Positions 56,542 through 64,000 of a stretch of DNA of 64,000 nucleotides are shown piece by piece. The stretch covers positions 3,099,656 to 3,163,655 of the forward strand of contig NZ_AP014815.1 of NCBI RefSeq assembly GCF_001548095.1, written 5' to 3'. The translations under genes were made by a program, and so were the position numbers. The notes under the pieces are model-generated. The model was not told where the DNA came from, ran no database searches, and saw only the letters and a program-made list of their open reading frames with translations. Numbering within the stretch: position 1 is the stretch's first letter; each line of letters opens with the position of its first letter. The DNA comes from Geminocystis sp. NIES-3708 (GTDB lineage: Bacteria > Cyanobacteriota > Cyanobacteriia > Cyanobacteriales > Cyanobacteriaceae).

Positions 56542-57216
56542 CTATAAACGGACGTAGTGGCATGAAGTAATTAGGCGACCGGGTTTACGCATTGCAACTT
56601 CTGTTCCATTAGCACTACCGTCATAATTTGAATTGCCTTCGACCGTAGAAAAATGGTTATTGGTGACGGGACCGTTGACAAAACCTGTATGATAGTGACC
56701 TTGTGGAGTGCCGATGCACAGAAAGATATCTCCGATCTCCGGTTTGGACACAAGACGACCATGTTCTTTTGCCCAGTTATAGAGGGTGGGACAGAAGGCA
56801 GTTTTCGTTAGGGGGTTGGGTTTGCCTAATTTCTTGGCTGCTTCATCTACGCAGTAGTAAACAAAAGCCATACACCAAGGGTTCGGGGAAGGGACTCCAG
56901 CACGTTTGAGGTACTCATCTACTTCTGGACCTTTGTTGCTCCCTAATGGTCTTTCTTTGACACCAACTCGCCGTTGTGCCTCCATAAGAGATGCTACCCC
57001 TAAATCTTGAGAAGGTTGAGTAGCAAAGAGTGCAGCCCATGTTATGGGTCCGACTTCTCCGTCAACTTCGAGCCCGAATGCCTTCTGAAAGGCTGAGACA
57101 CAAGATTCAGTGGTAGGTCCAAAAACTCCAGTTTGTTGAACTCCTAACCGTTCTTGAATTTCTTTAACGGCTTCGCCTGTACTGCCACGTTTAATAATTG
57201 TTTCGGGGTAATCCAT
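56542..57216 (-). CDS. Peptidoglycan-binding plus CHAP amidase/endopeptidase
   Basis: A 224-residue two-domain protein. Residues 1-68 form a PG_binding_1 repeat (RGSTGEAVKEIQERLGV, GVFGPTTESCVSAFQ, DGEVGPITW). The CHAP domain (about 85-224) shows the catalytic Cys115 in NPWCMAFVYY, His176 in GHYHTGFV and an acidic Glu193 in TVEGNSN. Such enzymes cut amide bonds in peptidoglycan. AAGGAAAG lies suitably before ATG 57214-57216. No signal peptide is present, as with the GH19 gene. The composition is unlike the surrounding AT-rich genes, which suggests transfer. A 291-base AT-rich gap lies upstream. Confidence 0.87.
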   Translation of the reverse strand: MDYPETIIKRGSTGEAVKEIQERLGVQQTGVFGPTTESCVSAFQKAFGLEVDGEVGPITWAALFATQPSQDLGVASLMEAQRRVGVKERPLGSNKGPEVDEYLKRAGVPSPNPWCMAFVYYCVDEAAKKLGKPNPLTKTAFCPTLYNWAKEHGRLVSKPEIGDIFLCIGTPQGHYHTGFVNGPVTNNHFSTVEGNSNYDGSANGTEVAMRKPGRLITSCHYVRL

Positions 57217-57507
57217 GGTATTGACTTTCCTTAAATAAATTAAAACAATCTATTGAGTTTTCTTTGCAAATACTCAATCTATTTTTTCGTCTCCACTATA
57301 ACTAACATCTACGTAAAAATACTTAAATAATTTATTTTTCTTAATAGTTTTTCATTAAACTATACGTGTTTTTACTTATTTGAGAGATAAAGATCTGCTT
57401 CTCTTTTTCCCCATCTCTTTTACCGTAAATATATAAGGAATCTAGGCTTATCATGGCAATGATATGTAATAATGCAGAAATATTGCTATCAGAGAATTGT
57501 TTAGTTA

Positions 57508-57840
57508 ATGACAGATAATTATAAACATCTTAAAAATGAAGCCCATGTTGTTCATATTATTGATCAGGATGTTCATAGATTTTATGTTGATGAATCTATG
57601 TTTAAATTAGGTCATTTAATAGAAGGAATTAAGTGTAAACTAATCGATCTTTCTCGCAAGGATTTACACACTGAAAATGAAAAAATAAATCGAAAAAAAT
57701 GGCTACATGACGGGGTAGAAGTAGAAGTATTAAAAGTTGGTGCTTTAGATTGGCAAAAAGGTAAATTAAAATTAAAAGTTACCGTTGAATTTTGCCCCGA
57801 TGAACCAGAATTAAATTTAGATGAATTTAGAGAAAATTAA
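57508..57840 (+). CDS. KGK-domain-type small cyanobacterial protein
   Basis: A 110-residue acidic soluble protein. The end EVEVLKVGALDWQKGKLKLKVTVEFCPDEPELN matches, in my reading, the cyanobacterial KGK family (the W-x-KGK-x-x-x-KV-x-EFCPDE pattern). A Lys-rich helix lies in the middle. No function is known. The HNH gene starts eight bases downstream in the same direction, so they are very likely cotranscribed. Confidence 0.6.
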   Translation: MTDNYKHLKNEAHVVHIIDQDVHRFYVDESMFKLGHLIEGIKCKLIDLSRKDLHTENEKINRKKWLHDGVEVEVLKVGALDWQKGKLKLKVTVEFCPDEPELNLDEFREN

Positions 57841-57848
57841 GAATAAAA

Positions 57849-58094
57849 ATGAGTAAAACTCCTCGTATTCCCATTCCCTTAGAAGTAAGAAAATATATCT
57901 ATAATCGAGACAATTATCAATGTCAGAGCTGTAGAAAAACTATTCAAGAAACAACTTTAAATATTGATCATATTATTCCTTTAGCAAAAGGTGGAAGTAA
58001 TGATATGAGTAATTTACAAACTCTTTGTGTTAAATGTAATCAGGCAAAAAAAGCTAATCTTGATAGTCGTTTTCGTCGTCATTTTAGTAATTAA
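57849..58094 (+). CDS. Small HNH endonuclease
   Basis: An 81-residue single-domain nuclease. It has CQSC and CVKC zinc knuckles around the catalytic segment LNIDHIIPLAKGGSNDMSNLQTLC (His in DHI, Asn in DMSNLQ). The N-terminal PRIPIPLEVRKYIYNRDNYQ is the usual start of the small HNH family in cyanobacteria. It is eight bases behind the KGK gene. DNA or RNA target unknown; relatives occur as restriction, homing or phage terminase-associated nucleases. Confidence 0.88.
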   Translation: MSKTPRIPIPLEVRKYIYNRDNYQCQSCRKTIQETTLNIDHIIPLAKGGSNDMSNLQTLCVKCNQAKKANLDSRFRRHFSN

Positions 58095-58221
58095 GATTTG
58101 TTGAATGTCTTTATTCCGCTAGTTAATAGGTAATAATTTTTAAATAAAAAACTGGATTTTCAATTTCTTGTTTTGTTAATGTAATATTTCTAAATTTTTG
58201 TGTTCGTTTGTCCTAAATTTA

Positions 58222-60504
58222 TTATTTTTGCACTGATTTTAACATCATAATAACAGAACATGGTTTTGAATCTTGCAGTTGAAATACATTACCATTATCT
58301 TCAAAATAATTCCATCGCCAAGGTGCTTTTTTTGCTGATGACATCCATAGTAATTTTTTTGCTCTAGTCATTGCTACGTATAATAAACGATATTCTTCTC
58401 CCTGTTTTAGTTGATGACTTTCATGGGATGCTAAAGAAATACTCGTCAAAGGCGAATTTTTATGACCAGAATTTTTTTGATGAGTAAGCGATCGCAAAAT
58501 GGTTCTGGTAATATCTGGTAAATTATAGTTACCTAAGAATTTAGCACTTTTTGGTACGTATGGATCAGCACTGCCCGGAATAACATTTTCATGTAAGAAT
58601 GGTAAAAATACATAATCCCATTGTAAACCCTTAGCTTTGTGCATAGTCATAATAGTAACTTGTCCTTTTTCTGTATAAATGTTTTGATTATCTGTTTCTA
58701 CCCCTTCAAATTTTTCTGAATTAATAATTTCTTGTAAAGTTGAAATCATGGTTTTTAATGAGCTATTACCAATAATTTGTTTATGAATTTTATCACTTAA
58801 TTTTTGAGCAGTAGCTAATTCTGATGCTTGATATTCTAATAGTGAAGAAATGAAGGGAATTAATCGATAATGGGGTAATTCTAAGCGAGATTTTAGTAAT
58901 TTTAAACAATAGTTTCTTGCTTTTTTTGTCTGTTTAGACTGTGGTGGTTCAATAGCACTAGGATATAAAAATTTTTCAGGATAAATACTTAAAGCATTTA
59001 AGTCTTGAGCTTCAATTAATATTTTATTTTGGAGAGTTTCTAAGGCATTTTTGAGGTATTCACGAGAATGAGGACAATCTATAAACTGTAGAATAGATAA
59101 TATTTGTCGAGGAATATGAGCATAATTATTAATATCATTGATGAGTTGTATTTTAATATTATAATTATTTTTTAAAAATTCTAAGTGTTTATATAAAAAA
59201 GAACCTTGACGATTTTCTCTTACTAAAATTGCTAAATTATAAGTCTCTTTTGCTTTTTGATTATTAAATAATTGAATGATTCTTTTACTGATTAATTCAA
59301 CGGTTTGATATATATTTTCTGGCTCATAGATTTCAACTCCTTTGCCTTCGGCTTGTGGATTAGCATCAAGTTGTTTATCTTCTCTATCAACTATGTTTAT
59401 TTCTTGTTCTCGAAAAGGTAAAATAGAATCTAATTTATTGAAAGATTTATCTTCAAATTTTTCCCTAATTTGTTGATTAATCCACTTTAAAGTCGTGTTT
59501 GCTGTGTCTATAATGATTTTACTACTTCTCCCTGCCTGATTCATAGCAAAAAATTGCCCTATTTCTTGACATTGATCGCAAAAAAGTTTAAAGTAAAGGG
59601 GATCAGAAGCTGTAAATGTTGAGTTAATGGCTTGATTAGGATCGCCCACTCGAATAAAATTTACCTCGCTATTATCAGAATCAGTAGCCAAAATTTCCAG
59701 TAGTTTTCCTTGTAATGGGCTAGAATCTTGAGCTTCGTCTTCAAATACTCCAAAAATTTCTTCTTGCCATATTTTTCTCGCATTATCGTTTTCTAAAACT
59801 CTTAATGCTCCCAAAATTAAGTCATCATAATCAATTAAATTTTCTTTTTGCATCAATTCCTGATATTCGTGATATAGTCCTCGTGCGATCGCCATTAAAG
59901 GATAAGGATTAGTAGGATCATCTTGTAATGTATCGAGATCATATTCTGTTAAACCTGAACTTTTAATTTGACGAATAACATTATGGGCAAAATTAGGCAA
60001 AACTTCCGTTAATAATACGGAATCTCTTCTTAATCTTTCACTTTCTTCTGTTTCAGTATTTTTACCTTTCAATAGTAGATGATAATATTCTTCGTGATTT
60101 TTTGCCCATTCTGTAACCGTTGTGCGAATGATGCGATGGCTAGGAGTTGCATCAATTAATGTACTAATTTCGAGATGAAGTTGAGACAATAAAGGATGAC
60201 GATTGGCAATATTAACCGCTAATCCATGAATTGTTTGTACAGTAAAACCAATGGGAGGTAAATTTAATTCTTCTAATATTTTTTTTATACTATTTTTAAT
60301 ACTAGCGGTGGCAGATCTCGTATAAGTAACAATAAGTAATTGTCGATTATTATTAAGATTATTTTTATTAATAGTAATAGCAGCAGCCACCGCTAAACTA
60401 TGAGATTTTCCTGCCCCTGGTACTGCTGAAACTGCCATTTTACCGCCTTCCCATTTTGCCAATTCTTGTTGTCCAGTTCTTAAATTATTAATTAATTTTT
60501 CCAT
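58222..60504 (-). CDS. UvrD/PcrA-family superfamily 1 helicase
   Basis: A 760-residue ATP-dependent DNA helicase. Motif I SAVPGAGKSHS (about 26-36), motif II VFEDEAQDSS (DEAQ), the Q/motif III region GDPNQAI, motif V TMHKAKGLQWDYVF and motif VI RLLYVAMTRAKKLL are in order. The long central part (domain 2B/1B) is family-variable. Replacement of DExx-box Asp-Glu-Cys/Leu by DEAQ resembles UvrD-like helicases of the REP/AddA branch in cyanobacteria. No nuclease domain is seen. It is convergent with the HNH gene (127 bases apart). Confidence 0.88.
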   Translation of the reverse strand: MEKLINNLRTGQQELAKWEGGKMAVSAVPGAGKSHSLAVAAAITINKNNLNNNRQLLIVTYTRSATASIKNSIKKILEELNLPPIGFTVQTIHGLAVNIANRHPLLSQLHLEISTLIDATPSHRIIRTTVTEWAKNHEEYYHLLLKGKNTETEESERLRRDSVLLTEVLPNFAHNVIRQIKSSGLTEYDLDTLQDDPTNPYPLMAIARGLYHEYQELMQKENLIDYDDLILGALRVLENDNARKIWQEEIFGVFEDEAQDSSPLQGKLLEILATDSDNSEVNFIRVGDPNQAINSTFTASDPLYFKLFCDQCQEIGQFFAMNQAGRSSKIIIDTANTTLKWINQQIREKFEDKSFNKLDSILPFREQEINIVDREDKQLDANPQAEGKGVEIYEPENIYQTVELISKRIIQLFNNQKAKETYNLAILVRENRQGSFLYKHLEFLKNNYNIKIQLINDINNYAHIPRQILSILQFIDCPHSREYLKNALETLQNKILIEAQDLNALSIYPEKFLYPSAIEPPQSKQTKKARNYCLKLLKSRLELPHYRLIPFISSLLEYQASELATAQKLSDKIHKQIIGNSSLKTMISTLQEIINSEKFEGVETDNQNIYTEKGQVTIMTMHKAKGLQWDYVFLPFLHENVIPGSADPYVPKSAKFLGNYNLPDITRTILRSLTHQKNSGHKNSPLTSISLASHESHQLKQGEEYRLLYVAMTRAKKLLWMSSAKKAPWRWNYFEDNGNVFQLQDSKPCSVIMMLKSVQK

Positions 60505-60667
60505 TTTAATTTCTGATAATTTTTAAGTTAATTATGATGCTTAAATATCTATATTAATAATGATAATTTACTCTGCTAAATATTCCTTAAAATTATCAAC
60601 ATTAAATGTTAAAATGTGGGTGGTTTTCTTAATTTTTATTATTTTGTACTAATTACATTCTAACATC

Positions 60668-61009
60668 ATGGAATCATTCACCCTTAGTTTTATGAGCAAA
60701 GAAACCTTATTTGCCGTTTCTCTGTTTCCCTATCTCGGATTCTTATGGTTTTTAGGGCGATCTCAAAAAGTGCCTAAAATGGCTTTAATGGGTTTTTATT
60801 TATTATTATTATTCGTTGCAATTACAATACCTGCGGGGATTTATGCAGAAACTCACTATCAAACTTCATTAGCGAATGTAGATTGGTTACATGGAGGTGC
60901 AGAATTTTTCTTAACTTTATCTAATATTTTTGTAGTGTTGGGGTTTCGTAGAGTTGTTATTGAAAAAGAAAAAGAAAAAAAAGAGGGGGTTACTGAATCT
61001 AACATCTGA
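60668..61009 (+). CDS. DUF3593-family membrane protein
   Basis: A 113-residue protein with three membrane helices (about 10-30, 37-57, 75-97). The start may be ATG 60668 or the next Met at 60692 (MSKETLFAVSL), which is the more usual family start. The blocks FPYLGFLWFLGRS, THYQTSLANVDWLHGGAEFFLTLSN and FVVLGFRR are typical. DUF3593 is found in cyanobacteria and plants, role unknown. A second, truncated copy lies at 62146-62383, with the PEP-CTERM gene between them. The tail is Lys/Glu-rich. Confidence 0.82.
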   Translation: MESFTLSFMSKETLFAVSLFPYLGFLWFLGRSQKVPKMALMGFYLLLLFVAITIPAGIYAETHYQTSLANVDWLHGGAEFFLTLSNIFVVLGFRRVVIEKEKEKKEGVTESNI

Positions 61010-61172
61010 AGTAGAAAGATATAGTATTTCTATCTGAGCTATAAGATTTCGCTGAGGATAGAGACTATAAAGTGAAGGTGTAGGGTGTCGTTTCTATAAA
61101 AAAAATGCAATTCTTTCCTGTTATTGAAAGGTTAAAAGAATCACATTTTTTACAAATAAAATAGATGAAAAA

Positions 61173-61868
61173 TCAAGCCTTTTGTTTCCGTTTTTTCTTC
61201 ATCAAAGTTCCCATAATACCAGCACTTACAGTGCCTAAAATCGTTAAAGGTTCAGGGACATCAGTCGGATCAGGTATATCTGAACCTAAAGTAATGTTAT
61301 CGAAAGCTATTTGATTGACAGTACCACCAAAATCAACAGATTTAGCAGTTCCATTAAAAGCTACACCAAGAGGAAGCAATGGACTAAATTGTCCTGTAGG
61401 ATCTGGAGCTCCATCAAAAGGAGTCAGTGGTAAGTTTAAAGTCGCAAGTAAATTGCCTGTTCCATTTAAATCGTCATAAACATTAATAAATCCAGGGTTA
61501 TTAATTGCCGAATAATAGAAGGAAAAACCCGTAGTAAAACCGTTAGCGACGTTCATAATGGCAGCAGGACCGTCTAGGAAAAACAGGACAGTATCAGGAC
61601 TAGGTTCACCCCCGAAATTTCCACTACCTCCAGCATCCCCATCTATAATAGCTAAAGAATTTGATGAAAAAGTAATATCATAATCTGGACCAGGACCACT
61701 ACCGTTACCGCCGAAACCACCATCATAGAAATTATTAACAGATTCTAAATCCTGTAATCCCTCAAAGGTTAATACAATTGCTTGAGCTGTTCCTGTTGTT
61801 GCCATAGTAAAGATTGTTGCACCGGTAATAAAAAAAACTGATTGACTAAGTATTTTTACTAGATTCAT
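61173..61868 (-). CDS. PEP-CTERM sorting-domain protein
   Basis: A 231-residue exported protein. Signal peptide about 1-30 (VFFITGATIFTMATTGTAQA). The mature part is Gly/Asn/Asp-rich and beta-strand-like (GGFGGNGSGPGPDYDITF; NPGFINVYDDLNGTGNL). The C-terminus is a complete PEP-CTERM: DVPEPLTILGT, a short hydrophobic helix and the basic tail KKKRKQKA. Such proteins are anchored or processed by exosortase and sent to the surface. The exosortase gene is not in this window. It lies between two copies of DUF3593 in opposite orientation to both. Confidence 0.87.
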   Translation of the reverse strand: MNLVKILSQSVFFITGATIFTMATTGTAQAIVLTFEGLQDLESVNNFYDGGFGGNGSGPGPDYDITFSSNSLAIIDGDAGGSGNFGGEPSPDTVLFFLDGPAAIMNVANGFTTGFSFYYSAINNPGFINVYDDLNGTGNLLATLNLPLTPFDGAPDPTGQFSPLLPLGVAFNGTAKSVDFGGTVNQIAFDNITLGSDIPDPTDVPEPLTILGTVSAGIMGTLMKKKRKQKA

Positions 61869-62145
61869 TGTGATTTTCTCTCAATAAAATATTATTCACT
61901 TAAGTATATATCAGTTTTTTTAATATTGACAACTTATTTTGATGATATCTAAGTAAATATATTTGCGTATATTTACTATTTATTTTCTTTGCAAGACCTA
62001 AATACTTAAGTGTATTCTTGGAATCGAGACAATTATTCTAGTCTTCGTCATCATGTCGATATTAGAACTTTTGTTTTAATTCTTCTTTTTAAACTTTGGC
62101 ACAATAGCAAAAATGGACTTATGCCAATGGTTATAACGATCAAAA

Positions 62146-62383
62146 GCGATCGCAAAAAGTGCCTCAAATGGCTTTAATAGGTTTTTATTTATTATTATTC
62201 TTCGTTGCAATTACAATACCTGCGGGGATTTATGCAAAAACTCACTATCAAACTTCATTAGCGAATGTAGATTGGTTACATGGAGGTGCAGAATTTTTCT
62301 TAACTTTATCTAATATTTTTGTAGTGTTGGGATTTCGTAGAGTATTTATCGAAAAAGAAAATCAAAAAAAAGTTGACAATTAG
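62146..62383 (+). pseudogene. 5'-truncated second copy of DUF3593
   Basis: From GCGAT at 62146 the sequence follows 60757-60985 almost base for base for about 225 bases (I count only about a dozen differences). It encodes VPQMALIGFYLLLFF through FVVLGFRRVF. The first membrane helix and the start region of the family are missing; the frame's first usable start is GTG 62159. Upstream sequence is unrelated. It is a partial duplicate, likely not functional. Confidence 0.8.
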
Positions 62384-62409
62384 TTTATTCAAAACTTTTT
62401 TACAAAAGC

Positions 62410-62542
62410 TATAGCAATCCCACTGTAAAAGTTATGAAATATTTAGAGGTTTAGCTACCAGTGGTCAGCCTTGAAGTATAGTAAAATTTACAGATTTATT
62501 TTTTAATTTTTAATTATTGACAGATAACTTAGGATTGCTATA
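62410..62542. mobile_element. MITE-like element with perfect 11-bp inverted ends
   Basis: TATAGCAATCC (62410-62420) and GGATTGCTATA (62532-62542) are exact inverse complements flanking 111 bases with no reading frame. It lies between the DUF3593 copy and the CadD-like gene. The ends are TA-rich, as in Tc1/mariner/IS630-type elements; the parent element was not found in this window. Confidence 0.6.
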
Positions 62543-62602
62543 TTTACAAAAATTTTTCCCGTCCTCCTTAAACATTTGACAATTAAGCATTTATAATTGA
62601 GC

Positions 62603-63271
62603 TTACCAGGAGAATAGAGGCAAACTAGTGAAAAGCTCATAAGATTGATTATCAATGATAATCGACATACCTAACCAAATTAAGACAAAGGGAAAAAAGC
62701 GTTTAAGATAACGGGAGATAATAATTGCAAGATGGGGTTGACGGGTAAGGTTGTAAGAAAGAAAACACCATATTCCGATAATAGTATAAAGTACTGCTAA
62801 AATGATTCCTAAGCTGGGAAGACTGGCACTAGCAAATAAAGGGATATAGATGGCAATATTGTTACCACCATTAGCAACAGTGACGGCAGAAACCTTATAA
62901 GTTTGAGGATCTCGAATAGTTGCAATTAAACTTCTTTTAGGTGTCGGACGAGTATAATTGTAAAAATTAGTATTAACATCTTGGATTTCGTCTTCTTGTC
63001 TATTTAAAAGATTAGCGATACCAATACTTATCGGTAAAAAGCCCAATAATCCAATCCAGAGATGAGAAATAACTAAACCACCTAAAAATCCAACTAAACT
63101 GATTAAAACTAACAAAGTAAACCCCAAATATTCGCCAATTACAATATGTCTAGGGCGAAAAGTACGATTAATTTTTCCAAAAAATATAGTTAAATAAATG
63201 TTGTCATCAAAAGTTGTAGCAAAGGCGACGGCAACGCTAGTTATTAAAGTACTAATAAGCCAAGTATTCAT
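62603..63271 (-). CDS. CadD-like cadmium/cation efflux-family protein
   Basis: A 222-residue membrane protein with about six helices. It has the Cad (PF03596) features TTFDDNIYLTIFF (Asp-Asp near 21) and KVSAVTVANGGNNIAIYIPLFA (near 128), the conserved NGGxNI block. Members export Cd2+ or other cations or have unknown substrates. A second member is divergently placed at 63465. The C-terminus ends near a 61-base gap to the MITE-like element. Confidence 0.8.
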   Translation of the reverse strand: MNTWLISTLITSVAVAFATTFDDNIYLTIFFGKINRTFRPRHIVIGEYLGFTLLVLISLVGFLGGLVISHLWIGLLGFLPISIGIANLLNRQEDEIQDVNTNFYNYTRPTPKRSLIATIRDPQTYKVSAVTVANGGNNIAIYIPLFASASLPSLGIILAVLYTIIGIWCFLSYNLTRQPHLAIIISRYLKRFFPFVLIWLGMSIIIDNQSYELFTSLPLFSW

Positions 63272-63464
63272 ATATATCTTTCGAGTTTATTGATTAAATA
63301 ACAATAAGAATTAGATCTTTTTGAGAACTTAACTAAACTGTATGCAAGATGAATGATAAGAGCAAATATTGTTTCTTCTTGAATTAATAAATAAAATTGA
63401 TAATAAAAAACTGCACAAAATCTCCTTACAATCTTTACTGAAGTTATAACTATGAGGATTAGTT

Positions 63465-64000
63465 ATGAATCAAGTTTTCATTGCTATTATTACGGGGATT
63501 ACTGCCTTTATTGCTACAAACATTGATGATTTAGTTATTTTATTGATTTTATTTGCTCAAGTTAAAGAAGAAAAAATCACAAAAATTCATGTAATAAGTG
63601 GTTCTTATTGGGGATTTATTGTTATTATTTTATTAAGTTTAATAGGTTTTTTTGGAGGTTTAATTATCTCTCCATCATGGATTGGATTATTAGGAATTTT
63701 ACCTATTATTATTGGTATTAAACAACTTATTCAGCCTGATAATGAAACAGAAGAAGTACAATTAGTAACAAGTGAGTATGTTAATTTAAGTAATCGTCAT
63801 CCTTTTCTAAGCTTTGTCTCTCAAATCCTTCATCCTCAAACCTATAAAGTAGCAGTAATTACTTTTGCAAATGGAGGAGATAATATCGGTGTTTATGTAC
63901 CCTTATTTGCCACTAATAATCTGATGAATTTAATGATTATTTTATTAGTGTTTTTTGTTCTTAAAGCAATATCCTGTTATTTAGCTTATCGATTAATTAA
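63465..64000 (+). CDS. Second CadD-like membrane protein, partial at window edge
   Basis: Open from ATG 63465 to the window end without a stop; 178 codons are visible. It has TNIDDLVILLILF near 20 and KVAVITFANGGDNIGVYVPLFA near 125. The NGGDNIG block is the complete family signature, compared with NGGNNI in the divergent copy. It shares the SxxGFFGG and LGxLPIxIGI pattern with it. The two genes are 193 bases apart in a head-to-head arrangement and share a promoter region. The end is outside the window. Confidence 0.8.
   Translation, partial: MNQVFIAIITGITAFIATNIDDLVILLILFAQVKEEKITKIHVISGSYWGFIVIILLSLIGFFGGLIISPSWIGLLGILPIIIGIKQLIQPDNETEEVQLVTSEYVNLSNRHPFLSFVSQILHPQTYKVAVITFANGGDNIGVYVPLFATNNLMNLMIILLVFFVLKAISCYLAYRLI

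Noticed and set aside
52523-57216. CBASS-type defence operon
   Set aside because: A patatin effector is present but there is no CD-NTase or accessory cap gene in the neighbourhood.
1-64000. CRISPR arrays, rRNA and tRNA genes
   Set aside because: Repeats seen are heptamers or short palindromes without spacer structure; no stretch showed a cloverleaf-like pattern or rRNA sequence on reading.

Overview
This window looks like a chromosomal segment of a low-GC, unicellular-type cyanobacterium. The evidence is photosystem I genes (psaD, psaK), the clock/light output regulator rpaA, gun4, a CRR6-type NDH-1 factor, the plastid-type ribosomal protein PSRP-3, many cyanobacteria-restricted small genes (DUF2949, DUF3593, DUF3611, KGK) and frequent GCGATCGC (HIP1) octamers inside coding sequence. 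AT-rich intergenic DNA and gene content suggest the Geminocystis/Cyanobacterium neighbourhood; that placement is inference. I saw no rRNA, tRNA or CRISPR array.

Layout. 1-12.6 kb: housekeeping genes (M23 peptidase, argB, gdhA, dnaX, TPR protein, pgeF, CsbD, B12-binding radical SAM enzyme, rpaA, coiled-coil protein). 12.8-16.5 kb: a pentapeptide-repeat membrane protein with an apparent frameshift at an A9 run, a UPF0114 membrane protein and a CNBD ion channel. 16.5-25.9 kb: GH57 enzyme, cysC, DUF92, gun4, crr6, a second M23 peptidase, DUF3750, trpF, psaK, FHA protein (possible T7 frameshift), TlyA and DUF2949. 26.4-31 kb: a DUF192 lipoprotein and pntA/pntB, which are separated by a decayed HepT-like toxin gene. 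31.3-34.5 kb: feoA-feoB-feoC, with two FeoA domains fused in one protein. 34.9-39.2 kb: amine oxidase, small proteins, HAD hydrolase, PSRP-3. 39.3-42.2 kb: a cobalamin riboswitch followed by cbiMNQO. 42.2-51.2 kb: psaD with an HLR1-like upstream region, an ABC exporter, an Uma2 pseudogene, a DppB-type permease, nusB, a response regulator with both domains degenerate, tadA, DUF3611 and a group 2 sigma factor.

51.6-57.2 kb is the most accessory-looking part. Five minus-strand genes follow one another: CHAP amidase/peptidase, GH19 muramidase/chitinase, a membrane-anchored protein, a patatin-like lipase and a MOSC protein. The two wall hydrolases have peptidoglycan-binding domains but no signal peptide, and their base composition is visibly richer in G+C than their neighbours. 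They are followed by a KGK-HNH gene pair and a UvrD-type helicase. 60.6-64 kb holds a DUF3593 gene, a PEP-CTERM protein, a 5'-truncated second DUF3593 copy and two divergent CadD-like transporters, the last cut by the window edge.

Gene boundaries carry two kinds of small repeat: heptamer tandem repeats of several sequences, and short MITE-like elements with inverted ends (at 46.7, 50.0 and 62.4 kb). Together with the HepT, Uma2 and DUF3593 remnants they point to a region with a history of small insertions and decay around a conserved core.
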